25,055 bases of DNA, taken from NCBI GenBank assembly GCA_030041195.1, contig JASHOI010000367.1:1-25055 (forward strand). Direction: 5' to 3'. The notes under the pieces were generated by a model, which saw only the letters and a program-made list of their open reading frames with translations, was not told the DNA's origin and ran no database searches. Each line of letters starts with the position of its first letter. Within the stretch, counting starts at the first letter, position 1. Source of the stretch: Streptosporangiaceae bacterium (lineage in GTDB: Bacteria; Actinomycetota; Actinomycetes; Streptosporangiales; Streptosporangiaceae). A program made the translations under genes and the position numbers. Positions 6,226 to 13,521 of the stretch are shown piece after piece.

Positions 6226-7512
6226 ATGCATAAAGTCCTGACGCGCTCCGCGGCAGCCGCCGCTGGCGTGTTTATCCCAGTGATCCTCGCGGTCTGCGCG
6301 CTGGCCTGCACGGCCCCGCACGCAGGCGCCCACTCGAACACGGCCGACCGGCAAACTGCGGCCAACGTCGGCCTGAGCCATCGCCATCCGCACTGCCAGG
6401 GCCACGGCCGCCGCGGCTGGTCCCGGTCGGCGAAGGCGTCGGCCGCGGTGCTCAGCGCCCAGTTCAGCCTCTGCCTGTCGGGTGCCCACGTCACCGCTCG
6501 GGTCGCCCAGCCTTCCGACCAGAACAACCTCATCCCAGGGTCTGCGACCCAGGCAGAGTCGATCACCGCCGATCCATGGTCCAACCCGCAGCCAGGCGGC
6601 CTGAACGCCCACGTCTCCGTGGGCTCCGGCCACCAGGGCGCATCTCAGCCGGGCACCAAGTCCGTGTCAACGCAGTCCGGCAGCAAGCCCGGCAGGTCCG
6701 GCAGGTCCGGCAGCACCCCGGGCACGCCGTCATCCGGCAGCACGCCCGGCGCGCCGTCGACCGGCACCCAGCCGGCCGGCAGCCCGATAGACCCGGTCCA
6801 GGTCGCACCGACGGTCAACGCACCGGTCTCAGCGGACTCCACCGCATCTGGCGGCAGCGTCACCCAGACGCCGACCACCAGCGGCACCAGCGGGTCAGGC
6901 ACCCTGACCGGCCCGATCCAGGTCGCACCTGCCGCCAACGCACCGGTCTCCGCCGACGGCAGCGGTTCGGGCAGCGGCAGCGTCACCCAGACGCCTACCA
7001 CAGGCGGCGGCACCAGCCAGGGCAGCAGCACCGGCCTGACCGGACCGATCCAGGTCGCACCCACCGCCAACGCACCGGTCTCCGCCGACAACGGCAGCTC
7101 CGGCAGCGGCAGCGTCAGCCAGACGCCTACCGCAGGCGGCAGCAACCAGTCGGGCACCCTCACCGGGCCCATCCAGGTCGCACCCACCGCCAACGCGCCA
7201 GTCTCCGCCGACTCCACGGGGTCCAGCAGCGGCACGGTGACCCAGACACCCACCGCGAGCGGAGGCACCAGCCAGGGCAGCAGCACCGCCCTGACCGGGC
7301 CGATCCAGGTCGCGCCGGCGGCCAACGCACCGGTCTCCCCCGACGGCGGCAGCTCCGGCGGCGTCACCCAGACGCCCACCACAGGCGGCAGCAACCAGTC
7401 GGGCACCCTCACCGGGCCCATCCAGGTCGCGCCGGCCGCGAACGCACCGGTCTCAACCGCGAGCAGCGGGGGAGCTGGCAGCGGCACGGTCACGCAGACG
7501 CCGACGGCATAA
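6226..7512 (+). CDS. exported repeat protein with six QVAPxxNAPVS modules
   Basis: A 428-residue protein. ATG 6226 has AAGGGAG 9 bases upstream; a TTG at 6217 is the alternative. The signal peptide covers about residues 1-34 (R7, hydrophobic 9-28, PHAGA-H). Next is a His/Arg-rich patch (about 48-65: SHRHPHCQGHGRRGW), an ordered-looking segment to about 120, then a Gly/Ser/Pro linker. From residue about 190 six modules (P)(I/V)QVAP(T/A)(A/V)NAPVS occur at residues 191, 231, 275, 316, 360 and 399, each followed by a Gly/Ser run and a VTQTPT or VSQTPT motif. The core resembles the Q-V-x-P-V-N-x-P-V pattern of actinomycete chaplin (DUF320) domains but lacks their cysteines and the C-terminal half. 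No sorting signal. It follows the other low-complexity exported protein by 81 bases, so the two may act together at the cell surface. Confidence 0.8.
   Translation: MHKVLTRSAAAAAGVFIPVILAVCALACTAPHAGAHSNTADRQTAANVGLSHRHPHCQGHGRRGWSRSAKASAAVLSAQFSLCLSGAHVTARVAQPSDQNNLIPGSATQAESITADPWSNPQPGGLNAHVSVGSGHQGASQPGTKSVSTQSGSKPGRSGRSGSTPGTPSSGSTPGAPSTGTQPAGSPIDPVQVAPTVNAPVSADSTASGGSVTQTPTTSGTSGSGTLTGPIQVAPAANAPVSADGSGSGSGSVTQTPTTGGGTSQGSSTGLTGPIQVAPTANAPVSADNGSSGSGSVSQTPTAGGSNQSGTLTGPIQVAPTANAPVSADSTGSSSGTVTQTPTASGGTSQGSSTALTGPIQVAPAANAPVSPDGGSSGGVTQTPTTGGSNQSGTLTGPIQVAPAANAPVSTASSGGAGSGTVTQTPTA
6796..7506 (+). repeat. in-frame tandem repeat, six units of 117-132 bp
   Basis: Unit cores start at 6796, 6916, 7048, 7171, 7303 and 7420, giving periods of 120, 132, 123, 132 and 117 bp, all multiples of three. 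Units alternate between a long GTSQGSST-type linker and a short GSNQSGT-type linker, so the higher-order period is about 250 bp. This pattern points to duplication of a two-unit block. Confidence 0.9.
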
Positions 7513-7584
7513 CCGCGCGAATTGGGCCCGTGGCGTGGCGCTAGTGGAGGCGATTCCGATGAAGAGGTGATGCATGCGGCTTCT

Positions 7585-7610
7585 GGGCCCGGGCTGCCCG
7601 GCCCGGGCCC
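7585..7610. terminator. GC-rich hairpin between convergent genes
   Basis: GGGCCCGGGC (7585-7594) and GCCCGGGCCC (7601-7610) form a perfect 10-bp stem with a 6-base loop. It lies in the 308-base gap between the repeat protein gene (+) and azlD (-), where a bidirectional terminator is expected. No T-tract is visible. I see no convincing gene in the rest of 7513-7820. Confidence 0.5.
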
Positions 7611-7820
7611 GGAGCCCTCAACGTCGCCCGGCGTGAGAGCAGCCGGCGTGTGGTGGGATGCGCATACGTCCAGCGCACGCTCGGACAGCTGGGCGAGGAC
7701 GGCAAATCTGGGCGGACGAATTCGCCGGATGCTGTCAGTGACGGTAGTGGCGGAGCCGGCCTGAGCCGCGCGAGTAACCGCCTGACCAGTGTGGACCCTG
7801 GGCATCGCATCTTTGGCCGG

Positions 7821-8129
7821 TCAGGTGAGCAGGTACCGCAGCAGTGCGGTTACGGCTACTCCGCAGCCAACGGCGAGCAGCATGGGTGCCCTGAGCGCGC
7901 GCGCCAGGCCCGCTGCGCCGACACCGAGCACTTGCTGCCAGTTGACGTCGCTCCAGGCGGTCCCGCCGAGATTAACGACGATCAGGCCGGCGAGCAGCGC
8001 GGAGGCCATCAAGCTGATGACCTTCACGGCGCGAGGCGGAAGCTGCCGGTCACCGAGCGCGAGGGGCCCGCCGGCCTTCATCGCCCAGTTCGCGGCGGTA
8101 ACCGCGAGCACTGGCAGCCAGAGGATCAT
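7821..8129 (-). CDS. azlD: AzlD-family branched-chain amino acid export subunit
   Basis: A 102-residue membrane protein with three to four hydrophobic segments (about 2-16, 38-56, 66-77, 83-100). The AzlD-type stretch QLPPRAVKVISLMASALLAG (29-48) contains the conserved P-x-RA element of the family. It is the small partner of AzlC in two-component AzlCD exporters for branched-chain amino acids and analogues. Its ATG overlaps the azlC stop by four bases (ATGA, 8126-8129), indicating translational coupling. The length is normal for AzlD. It converges with the exported repeat protein gene across a hairpin. Exact substrate not determinable. Confidence 0.88.
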   Translation of the reverse strand: MILWLPVLAVTAANWAMKAGGPLALGDRQLPPRAVKVISLMASALLAGLIVVNLGGTAWSDVNWQQVLGVGAAGLARALRAPMLLAVGCGVAVTALLRYLLT

Positions 8130-8848
8130 GAGGTCCTTCTTGAGCGCTGCGCTGACGGACTGCGTCCGTGGACGGCGCCGATAAGGGCCGCCGCGGTGGC
8201 GCCCAGCAGCGCATTACCGGGGTTGGTGACGAACAGCAGTGCCGCGGCGATGCCGGCCCCCAAGATCGCGGCAACGACGGCTCGCTGGGACTTGCGGAGT
8301 TCGTCCAGAACGAGCATCAGGAAGAAGGCCGGGAACACGACATCGGCGCCGAGGGCGTGCATCAGCTGGGCCGATGGCGCGGCGAGCAGGCCGGCGGCGG
8401 TTCCGCTGACCCAGCACGTCCATTGCGGGATGCTGGCACCGATGACCCGCGCGACGTCGAACCGCCCGTTTCCGCGGTGTCCCACCGCAAACGACGCATC
8501 CAGCAGCGCTTGGGCTTGCAGGGCCCGCCGCAGTCGGCCACCGCGCAGGCTGTCGTTGAGCGCCACGCTCATGACGAGGTAGCGGGCGTTGATCAGGACC
8601 GCTGCGGCGACCGCTGCCACGGCGCCTCCGGCTGGCAGCGTGGTCAGCAGCGTGAACTGCGCCGAGCCGGAACACGCAAGCATCGAGAAGACCAGCGGCA
8701 CGGCGCCGCCCCAGCCCTCGGCGCTCGCCGCGGCTCCGTAGGCCAGCCCCAGCACGAACGTCGCCGCGCCCGGGCCAGCTCCCAGACGCATCCCGTCGAT
8801 GAGCGCGCCGCTGCCGGTGCGTGTGCTGCTCAATGCGAGGTTCCCCAC
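8126..8848 (-). CDS. azlC: AzlC-family branched-chain amino acid export permease
   Basis: A 240-residue integral membrane protein of the AzlC family. GMRLGAGPGAATFVLGLAYGAAA (about 19-41) holds the first helix, LACSGSAQFTLLTTLPAGG (about 57-75) the family's AQF motif, and INARYLVMSVAL (about 85-96) the N-A-R-Y motif. Several further helices follow to about residue 225, then a basic tail. With AzlD it should form an exporter of branched-chain amino acids. GTG 8848 is the start given by the open frame; a TAGGTT -10-like element ends 6 bases upstream, so a leaderless transcript is possible. An ATG at residue 20 is the alternative. Divergent from the CGNR regulator gene, a common layout for regulated exporters. 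Confidence 0.92.
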   Translation of the reverse strand: MGNLALSSTRTGSGALIDGMRLGAGPGAATFVLGLAYGAAASAEGWGGAVPLVFSMLACSGSAQFTLLTTLPAGGAVAAVAAAVLINARYLVMSVALNDSLRGGRLRRALQAQALLDASFAVGHRGNGRFDVARVIGASIPQWTCWVSGTAAGLLAAPSAQLMHALGADVVFPAFFLMLVLDELRKSQRAVVAAILGAGIAAALLFVTNPGNALLGATAAALIGAVHGRSPSAQRSRRTS

Positions 8849-8922
8849 GCCGTGAACCTAACATGCTTCAGCGGGTTAGACTATTAGAATTAGGTGGGCC
8901 GCGGAGCATCGGGAGGACGCGG
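8849..8922. promoter_or_regulatory. azlC / CGNR-regulator divergent promoter region with TTAG cluster
   Basis: Within 40 bases there are four TTAG(A/G) words: GTTAGG on the minus strand (8862-8857), then GTTAGA, ATTAGA and ATTAGG on the plus strand (8875-8893). CTAAC (8858-8862) and GTTAG (8875-8879) form an inverted repeat with a 12-base centre. -10-like TAGGTT (minus, for azlC) and TAGACT (plus, 8877-8882) overlap these words. Likely operator of the adjacent regulator (inferred). Confidence 0.45.
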
Positions 8923-9594
8923 ATGAGCACCACCAGCACCCCGGCACCGGGCCTCGTCGGCGGTCACGTCGCGCTTGACCTGGTCAACACCGTCTCCTGG
9001 CGCCTGGACAAGAACCGCTGGCGCGACGACCTGCCTGACTACGCCGCGCTGATCGGTTGGTGCCAGCACGCCGGCCTGCTCGATCCCGGCACGGCCCACC
9101 GGCTGCTGGCCGGGGCGCCTGGCCACCCGCGGCTTACCCAGCAGACCATGCACGATGTCCGCACGCTCCGCGAGTACAGCCACACGCTGCTCGCCAAACT
9201 CGTGGATGACGGGGAACCCGCCCGCGTTGTCGTGACCCCGCCGGGCTTGCGTGCCCTGCTGCTCGACGCGCTCGCCCATAGCGAGCTGACCGGGCCGCCG
9301 ATGCGCTGGCAGCTCACGCCGGACCAGCACCCCGACATCCCGCGGCTGCTCGCGCTCCAGGTGCTGGACCTGCTGCAATCCCCGGAACTGCGCCTGCTCG
9401 GCCGGTGCCGCGGGCCCGGCTGCGGCTGGCTCTTTCTCGACCGCACCCGCAGCCACACCCGCCGCTGGTGCAGTTCCAGCGACTGCGGCAACCGCGAGCG
9501 AGCCCGCCGGCACTACACCCGCCGCCGGGACCAGCCCGGGCGCGAGCCGCGCACCCCCGGCGCAGCACGAAGCGAGGCGAAACCCCGGCATTGA
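8923..9594 (+). CDS. ABATE/CGNR zinc-finger domain putative transcriptional regulator
   Basis: A 223-residue protein. The N-terminal ABATE-type domain begins with LVGGHVALDLVNTVSWR (11-27) and runs to about 150. The C-terminal CGNR zinc finger is at about 160-200: CRGPGC (C162, C167), then W182-C183 and C188 in the eponymous CGNR (188-191), followed by a basic helix RERARRHYTRRR. Four Cys would bind one zinc. The family is regarded as putative stress-related transcription regulators. ATG 8923 has GGGAGG 6 bases upstream; longer starts to 8821 would overlap azlC. Divergent from azlCD, so it probably controls that exporter in response to an amino acid or analogue. The C-terminal 25 residues are basic and disordered. 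Confidence 0.9.
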   Translation: MSTTSTPAPGLVGGHVALDLVNTVSWRLDKNRWRDDLPDYAALIGWCQHAGLLDPGTAHRLLAGAPGHPRLTQQTMHDVRTLREYSHTLLAKLVDDGEPARVVVTPPGLRALLLDALAHSELTGPPMRWQLTPDQHPDIPRLLALQVLDLLQSPELRLLGRCRGPGCGWLFLDRTRSHTRRWCSSSDCGNRERARRHYTRRRDQPGREPRTPGAARSEAKPRH

Positions 9595-9618
9595 CCGGCG
9601 CTCGGAGGATGGATCAGC

Positions 9619-10191
9619 TCAAGGGGCTAGCGTTTCTTCCCATTGGGAGAAGACGGGGATCGATACGGTCAGGCTGCACAGGTCGGTCGAGATCGTGGCC
9701 GGACAAAGCGGCTGAAGGTAACTATCCACATGATTGATCTCATTACCCGCTAGGTTAATCAACTGGCCGGCCACGTGGTTGTAGAACAGTTCATTGGCGT
9801 CGTCTGCCTGGCAGCTATCCCAGTAAAGATAATCGTTCCCGGTCGGGTCCGCTGGGGCCCAGTTGAGGCACTGGCCATATTCTTCGGACTCAAGCTCCCA
9901 CCAGGCGTTACCGTTAGGTGTTACGTACCTGTTAATGAACAGTATTGCCTGCCCTGCGCCCAAGTACGCGGGAGAGCCATGCGCGGAAGGTTCCAAACAG
10001 TACACGGTGCCACTTGACAAAGAATAGCACAGGAGGTAACCGGTCTGGGCGCTCGCTGCAGGAATCCCGGTCAAAAGCAAAAGCGCGACTGCGGCTGTTA
10101 CCGCTGCCACTCGTTTTGTTGTGCCAAAAGAGCTCGCGTGTGTCTTGATGATCGGGTATTTACGCGCTAGTTTCACCGGTGCATCCTTCAT
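9619..10191 (-). CDS. secreted six-cysteine protein, lectin-like at best
   Basis: A 190-residue protein with a long basic N-region (about 1-27), hydrophobic core (28-42) and an AASA-Q signal peptidase site near residue 48. The mature 142 residues carry six cysteines (C55, C65, C108, C127, C163, C172), which fits three disulfides outside the cell. The part GQCLNWAP...YLYWDSC...ELFYN (about 106-138) faintly recalls a ricin-type beta-trefoil repeat, but no complete QxW pattern is visible, so this is weak. The GC content of the gene, estimated by counting several 60-base lines, is about 47-65% (mean near 55%), well below its neighbours; recent acquisition is possible. ATG 10191 has GGGG 7-8 bases upstream. 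It stands alone between two unrelated loci. Confidence 0.75.
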   Translation of the reverse strand: MKDAPVKLARKYPIIKTHASSFGTTKRVAAVTAAVALLLLTGIPAASAQTGYLLCYSLSSGTVYCLEPSAHGSPAYLGAGQAILFINRYVTPNGNAWWELESEEYGQCLNWAPADPTGNDYLYWDSCQADDANELFYNHVAGQLINLAGNEINHVDSYLQPLCPATISTDLCSLTVSIPVFSQWEETLAP

Positions 10192-10395
10192 TTGATTGCC
10201 CCTAGCCCGATTGCTAACCGGTTCATGCCGCAGGCGCGGGCCGGCCTGGTGCGGACGCCCTTCTCCCCACGCGGCCTGCGCAGCCTAGTTTGGCTCGCAC
10301 CGCTAACACCCCGTTAATATTCGATCATGAAGGGTGCTCGACGGAGGCTGCCAGGCGTGGACGGACTTACCGAGTTACCCCACTAAGTGCCGCGG

Positions 10396-11088
10396 TCAGC
10401 GGGCTGGCCGTTGTGTGGCCACGAGCGGGATGAAGATGTCGTCGACGATCTGGCGCAGGACGTGGTCGGGGACAGGTTTGAGCGTCATCATCATTTCCTG
10501 GCGGAACAGGGCAAAGGGGAGATCGATGATCCGGGGGGTGAGCCGGGCTTGGTCGATCTCCCCACGCTCGACGGCGCGCTTGACCACCTTCTCGACCGCG
10601 GAGCCGCGCTGGCCCATGAACTCGTCGCGTAGCTCGGCCGGGGTGGGGCCGGTCTGGTTGTAGTAGCTGCCGAGCATGCTGCTCACGAGGGCAGCCATGG
10701 GGTTGCGGGTGGTGTTGGCGTGGGTGAGCAAAGCGAGAAGGTCACCCCGCAGGGTGCCGGTGTCGGGACTGGGCGGCGGGTCGGCGGCCCCCCGGTGGCG
10801 GACGGTGGCCCGCAGCAGGTCTTCGCGGGTCTTCCAGCGGCGGTAGAGCACGGGCTTGCTGGTCCGGGCGCGGGCGGCGACGGTGTCGATGGTGAAGTGC
10901 TCGTAGCCCTCGGCGGTCAGCTGTTCCCACGCGGCGTCGAGGATCGCCCGTTCGAGCTCGGCGCCGCGGCGGCGGGTGTGCTTGTCACCGGCCTGCTCGC
11001 TGTGGTTGCCCGGGATCGTGCCCACTGCCGTATTCTCGCCGCCCTGGCGACCTTGGCTGCAACCGGCTGTCGCTGGGAGCGGCCGCAT
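10396..11088 (-). CDS. TetR/AcrR-family regulator of the adjacent exporter
   Basis: A 230-residue TetR protein. The DNA-binding domain runs from about 42 to 95: ELERAILDAAWEQLTAEG (helix 1), FTIDTVAARARTSKPVLYRRW (helix-turn-helix, about 65-85), then KTREDLLRATV. The C-terminal domain is a helical TetR ligand domain, with ALVSSMLGSYYNQTGP near 128-143. It follows the MFS gene on the same strand, with only one base between the MFS stop and its ATG. The ATG at 11088 lacks an obvious ribosome binding site and gives a 40-residue basic N-terminal extension; a GTG at 11025 would remove 21 residues. Probably a co-transcribed repressor acting on the MFS promoter. Confidence 0.9.
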   Translation of the reverse strand: MRPLPATAGCSQGRQGGENTAVGTIPGNHSEQAGDKHTRRRGAELERAILDAAWEQLTAEGYEHFTIDTVAARARTSKPVLYRRWKTREDLLRATVRHRGAADPPPSPDTGTLRGDLLALLTHANTTRNPMAALVSSMLGSYYNQTGPTPAELRDEFMGQRGSAVEKVVKRAVERGEIDQARLTPRIIDLPFALFRQEMMMTLKPVPDHVLRQIVDDIFIPLVATQRPAR

Positions 11089-11089
11089 G

Positions 11090-12511
11090 TCAGTCGCGAG
11101 CTGCCGCTCGCGCGGCGGGGAGGGCGAGGGCGGGAACGAGTGCCGCGACGGTTATGCCGATCGCCCACCAGAACGCACCCCGGAAGGCGCCGGTGGCACC
11201 GTGCGCCAGGAGGGACTGGAGGGCGACGGCAACGATCGCGGTGCCGAAGGAGGCGCCGACCTGCTGGGTGATCCGGGTGTTCATGGTGGCGTGGGGAATG
11301 CCTGCCAATGGAACGTCCTGGTAGGCGACCGACATCGGCGGCACGAGCACGGTGCCGATCCCGAAGCCGCGGACCAGGAGCACGGCGCCGAGCAGCCACA
11401 GGCTGGTGTGCGGGCCGGCGAACGCGAACGGCACGGTCGCGACGGCTGCCAGCAGGAAGCTGGCGATCGTGACCAGGCGGGCGCCGAGCCGGGCGACGAG
11501 CTTGCCGACCACGAAGCGGGCGGCCAGCGAGCCAACGCCTTGGGGGATAAGCAGCAGCCCGGCGTGCAGCACGCTCTCGCCGCGCAGCTGCTGGTAGTAG
11601 AGCGGCAGCAGGAACATGCCGGCGTACATGGCCGCGCCGGCAGTGAACAAGACGGCGGAGGCGGTCCCGAGCGAACGCAGCCGCAGCAGCCGCACGTCCA
11701 CGACCGGATGCCGGTCGCCGGGCCGCGAGGCCCAGGCGATGAACGCGCCGAGCAGCGCGATCCCGGCCAGCAGTGGGACGAGCACCCCGGCGTGGCTGAT
11801 CCCGCCGTCCTCGGAGAGGTTCGAAAGGCCGAGCAGGATTCCGGCCAGCGCGGGCGCGAGCAGGCCGAGCCCGGTCACGTCCAGGCGAGGCCGCCCGGCG
11901 GCGGGATCTGGGCGGTCGGAAGGCAACAGCCGCCAGGCGAGCGCCAATCCGACCGCGATCACCGGCACATTGACCAGGAACAGCCAGCGCCAGCTCAGCC
12001 AGTTCAGGATCACCCCGCCGATCACCGGGCCGAGGATCGGCCCGAGCGCCAGCGGCAGGCTGACCGTGGCGATCAGGCTGCTGCTGGCGTGCCCGCCCGC
12101 GGCCTTGACGCCCAAGGTCTGCATCAGCGGGAAGATCAGGCCGGCGGCGAAGCCCTGCAGCACGCGAAACCCGATCAGGCTGGCGGCGCTCCAGGACAGC
12201 GCGCACAGGACCGACCCGACGACGAAGATCACCAGCGCGGCCATCCAGGCACGTTTGCCGCCCCACCGGGTCTCTGCCCATCCAGTGACCGGGATCGCGA
12301 CCGCCATTGCCAGCAGGTAGCCGGTCGTGACCCACTGGATCGTGCCGTCCGTGGAGTGCAGCCTGACGACCAGCGTGTGCAGCGCCAGAGTCACCATCGT
12401 CGAGTCCAGGATCGCCGCGATCCCGCCGACGATCAGCGCCAGCAAGGCGCTCCGGACCTCCGGAGCCAGCTTCGCCGCGTTATCTGCGCGTTCAACCGTC
12501 ATCTTGGTCAC
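11090..12511 (-). CDS. DHA2-type MFS multidrug exporter (EmrB/QacA-like)
   Basis: A 473-residue major facilitator protein with the features of 14-helix drug:H+ antiporters. The first helix carries LDSTMVTLAL (35-44, with D36 in motif D1). Motif A is GWAETRWGGKRAW (77-89) in the loop between helices 2 and 3. Motif C is GPILGPVIGG in helix 5, which marks exporters. Further helices continue to the end. It should export a toxic compound across the inner membrane using the proton gradient; substrate unknown. GTG 12511 is chosen because GGAG lies 6 bases upstream, with an ATG three codons inside. It is followed immediately by tetR. An AT-rich region with a TetR-operator-like imperfect repeat sits 20-45 bases upstream. 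Confidence 0.93.
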   Translation of the reverse strand: MTKMTVERADNAAKLAPEVRSALLALIVGGIAAILDSTMVTLALHTLVVRLHSTDGTIQWVTTGYLLAMAVAIPVTGWAETRWGGKRAWMAALVIFVVGSVLCALSWSAASLIGFRVLQGFAAGLIFPLMQTLGVKAAGGHASSSLIATVSLPLALGPILGPVIGGVILNWLSWRWLFLVNVPVIAVGLALAWRLLPSDRPDPAAGRPRLDVTGLGLLAPALAGILLGLSNLSEDGGISHAGVLVPLLAGIALLGAFIAWASRPGDRHPVVDVRLLRLRSLGTASAVLFTAGAAMYAGMFLLPLYYQQLRGESVLHAGLLLIPQGVGSLAARFVVGKLVARLGARLVTIASFLLAAVATVPFAFAGPHTSLWLLGAVLLVRGFGIGTVLVPPMSVAYQDVPLAGIPHATMNTRITQQVGASFGTAIVAVALQSLLAHGATGAFRGAFWWAIGITVAALVPALALPAARAAARD

Positions 12512-12531
12512 TGCGATCTCCGGTCCATCTA

Positions 12532-12554
12532 GATACTAAGTAGGATCTTATATC
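12532..12554. promoter_or_regulatory. candidate TetR operator before the MFS exporter
   Basis: GATACTAAG-TAGGAT-CTTATATC is an inverted repeat, GATA(C)TAAG against CTTATATC, with one bulged base. The octamer AGATACTA recurs at 12531-12538 and 12574-12581. This AT-rich patch lies just upstream of the exporter's ribosome binding site. Binding by the co-transcribed TetR is inferred. Confidence 0.45.
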
Positions 12555-12594
12555 GACCGAGGCGGCTGTGACAAGATACTATCCGGTTTCTTAA

Positions 12595-12756
12595 ATGCGA
12601 TCGCGGATTGGCCGCGGCGGAGCTGCTGGGCGAGCGGCCGAACCTCGGCTGAGAACCTGCTGGGACTACATCGAGCGGCATCGCATCGCCCGAGAGCGCG
12701 AGTCCAGGTGGTCCTGGCCCGGTGAACTCGAGAGGTACTGTCGGCGACGCTGCGGA
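12595..12756. other. gene-poor stretch between the sugar operon end and the exporter promoter
   Basis: Together with the 12512-12594 promoter region this makes 245 bases without a convincing gene. One forward frame ends as GLAAAELLGERPNLG followed by TGA (about 12610-12654) and looks like a possible remnant C-terminus, but has no start or body. No clear terminator is visible after the SDR stop. Confidence 0.3.
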
Positions 12757-13521
12757 CTAGAACCGGGCGGAGAGCCCGCCGTCGACCGTGATCACCTGGC
12801 CGGTGGTGTACGTGTTCGAACCGCTGGCGAGCCAGACCGCCACCTCGGCTATCTCGTCCGAGTCCGCGGCGCGCCCGATCGGCAGCCTGCCGTCTCGCAC
12901 GTAACCGGTCTTGAACCAGTCGGTCTCCAGCTCGTTGACCCCGTTGACGATTGACATCCGCGTCGCCACGAAACCGGGTGCGATGGCGTTCACCAGCACG
13001 CCGGAGGCAGCAAGCTCGATCGCGGCGGTTCGGGTAGCGGCCTCCAGCCCCGCCTTGGACACGTCATAGGCGAGCGAGCCGGCTTCGCTGAGGCGGCCGT
13101 GGATGCTCGTCACGTTGACCACCCGCCCGTAGCCCGAGGCTCGCATCGGGCCGCAGAGCTCTCGCATGAGCAGCACCGGTGCGTGCAGGTTGACGGACAG
13201 CGTCCGGTGGTATTCGGCCAAGTCCAGTTCGGTCGTGACCGCCATCGATGCGACACCGGCGCAGTTGACGAGGATGTCGACGCGGCCGAGCCGGCCGACG
13301 GCCCGGGCGGCAGCGTCGATCACCGCGCCCGCATCCGCGAGGTCCACCAGCAGCGTATCGATCCCGCCCGCGTCTTCTACGTCCATGACCAATACGCCTG
13401 CGCCCCCGTCGCGCAGCCGGCGTGCGATGGCCGCGCCGATGCCGTTGCTGCCGCCCGTGACCACCGCGGCACGGCCGTCGAGGCCGGTCAGTCCGGCGCC
13501 GCGGCCGGCGTCGCCGGTCAT
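12757..13521 (-). CDS. SDR-family NAD(P)-dependent dehydrogenase
   Basis: A 254-residue classical short-chain dehydrogenase. The cofactor motif is TGGSNGIG (22-29), D61 in the LLVDLAD stretch follows, and the NAG-type motif is NCAGV (86-90). The catalytic residues are N111 (SVN), S139 (VTSI), Y152 and K156 (YDVSK), with PGFV at 182-185. The length is standard. ATG 13521 overlaps the dehydratase stop by four bases (ATGA), so the long upstream open frame is not used. As last gene of the sugar operon it most likely oxidises the 2-keto-3-deoxy acid made by the dehydratase, as SDR enzymes do in the non-phosphorylative L-fucose pathway, or else the imported sugar. Substrate is inferred from context only. 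Confidence 0.92.
   Translation of the reverse strand: MTGDAGRGAGLTGLDGRAAVVTGGSNGIGAAIARRLRDGGAGVLVMDVEDAGGIDTLLVDLADAGAVIDAAARAVGRLGRVDILVNCAGVASMAVTTELDLAEYHRTLSVNLHAPVLLMRELCGPMRASGYGRVVNVTSIHGRLSEAGSLAYDVSKAGLEAATRTAAIELAASGVLVNAIAPGFVATRMSIVNGVNELETDWFKTGYVRDGRLPIGRAADSDEIAEVAVWLASGSNTYTTGQVITVDGGLSARF

Noticed and set aside
6796..7506. CRISPR-like regular repeats
   Set aside because: Unit lengths vary in multiples of three, units are about 120 bp, and the array is translated as part of an exported protein.
6645..7805. 386-codon minus-strand frame opposite the repeat protein
   Set aside because: Its repeats are only the complement of the forward repeats; no signal peptide and no plausible start.
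7522..7810. Small frames in both directions in the gap after the repeat protein (80 and 89 codons)
   Set aside because: No ribosome binding site, no hydrophobic or conserved pattern, and the frames run through a strong hairpin.
10976..12532. 518-codon forward frame opposite the MFS exporter
   Set aside because: Its product has no recognisable fold and is Gln/Arg/Gly-rich; the minus strand has an unambiguous 14-helix exporter.
12610..12654. Remnant coding end GLAAAELLGERPNLG
   Set aside because: Too short and without homology evidence; kept only as a note on the gene-poor stretch.
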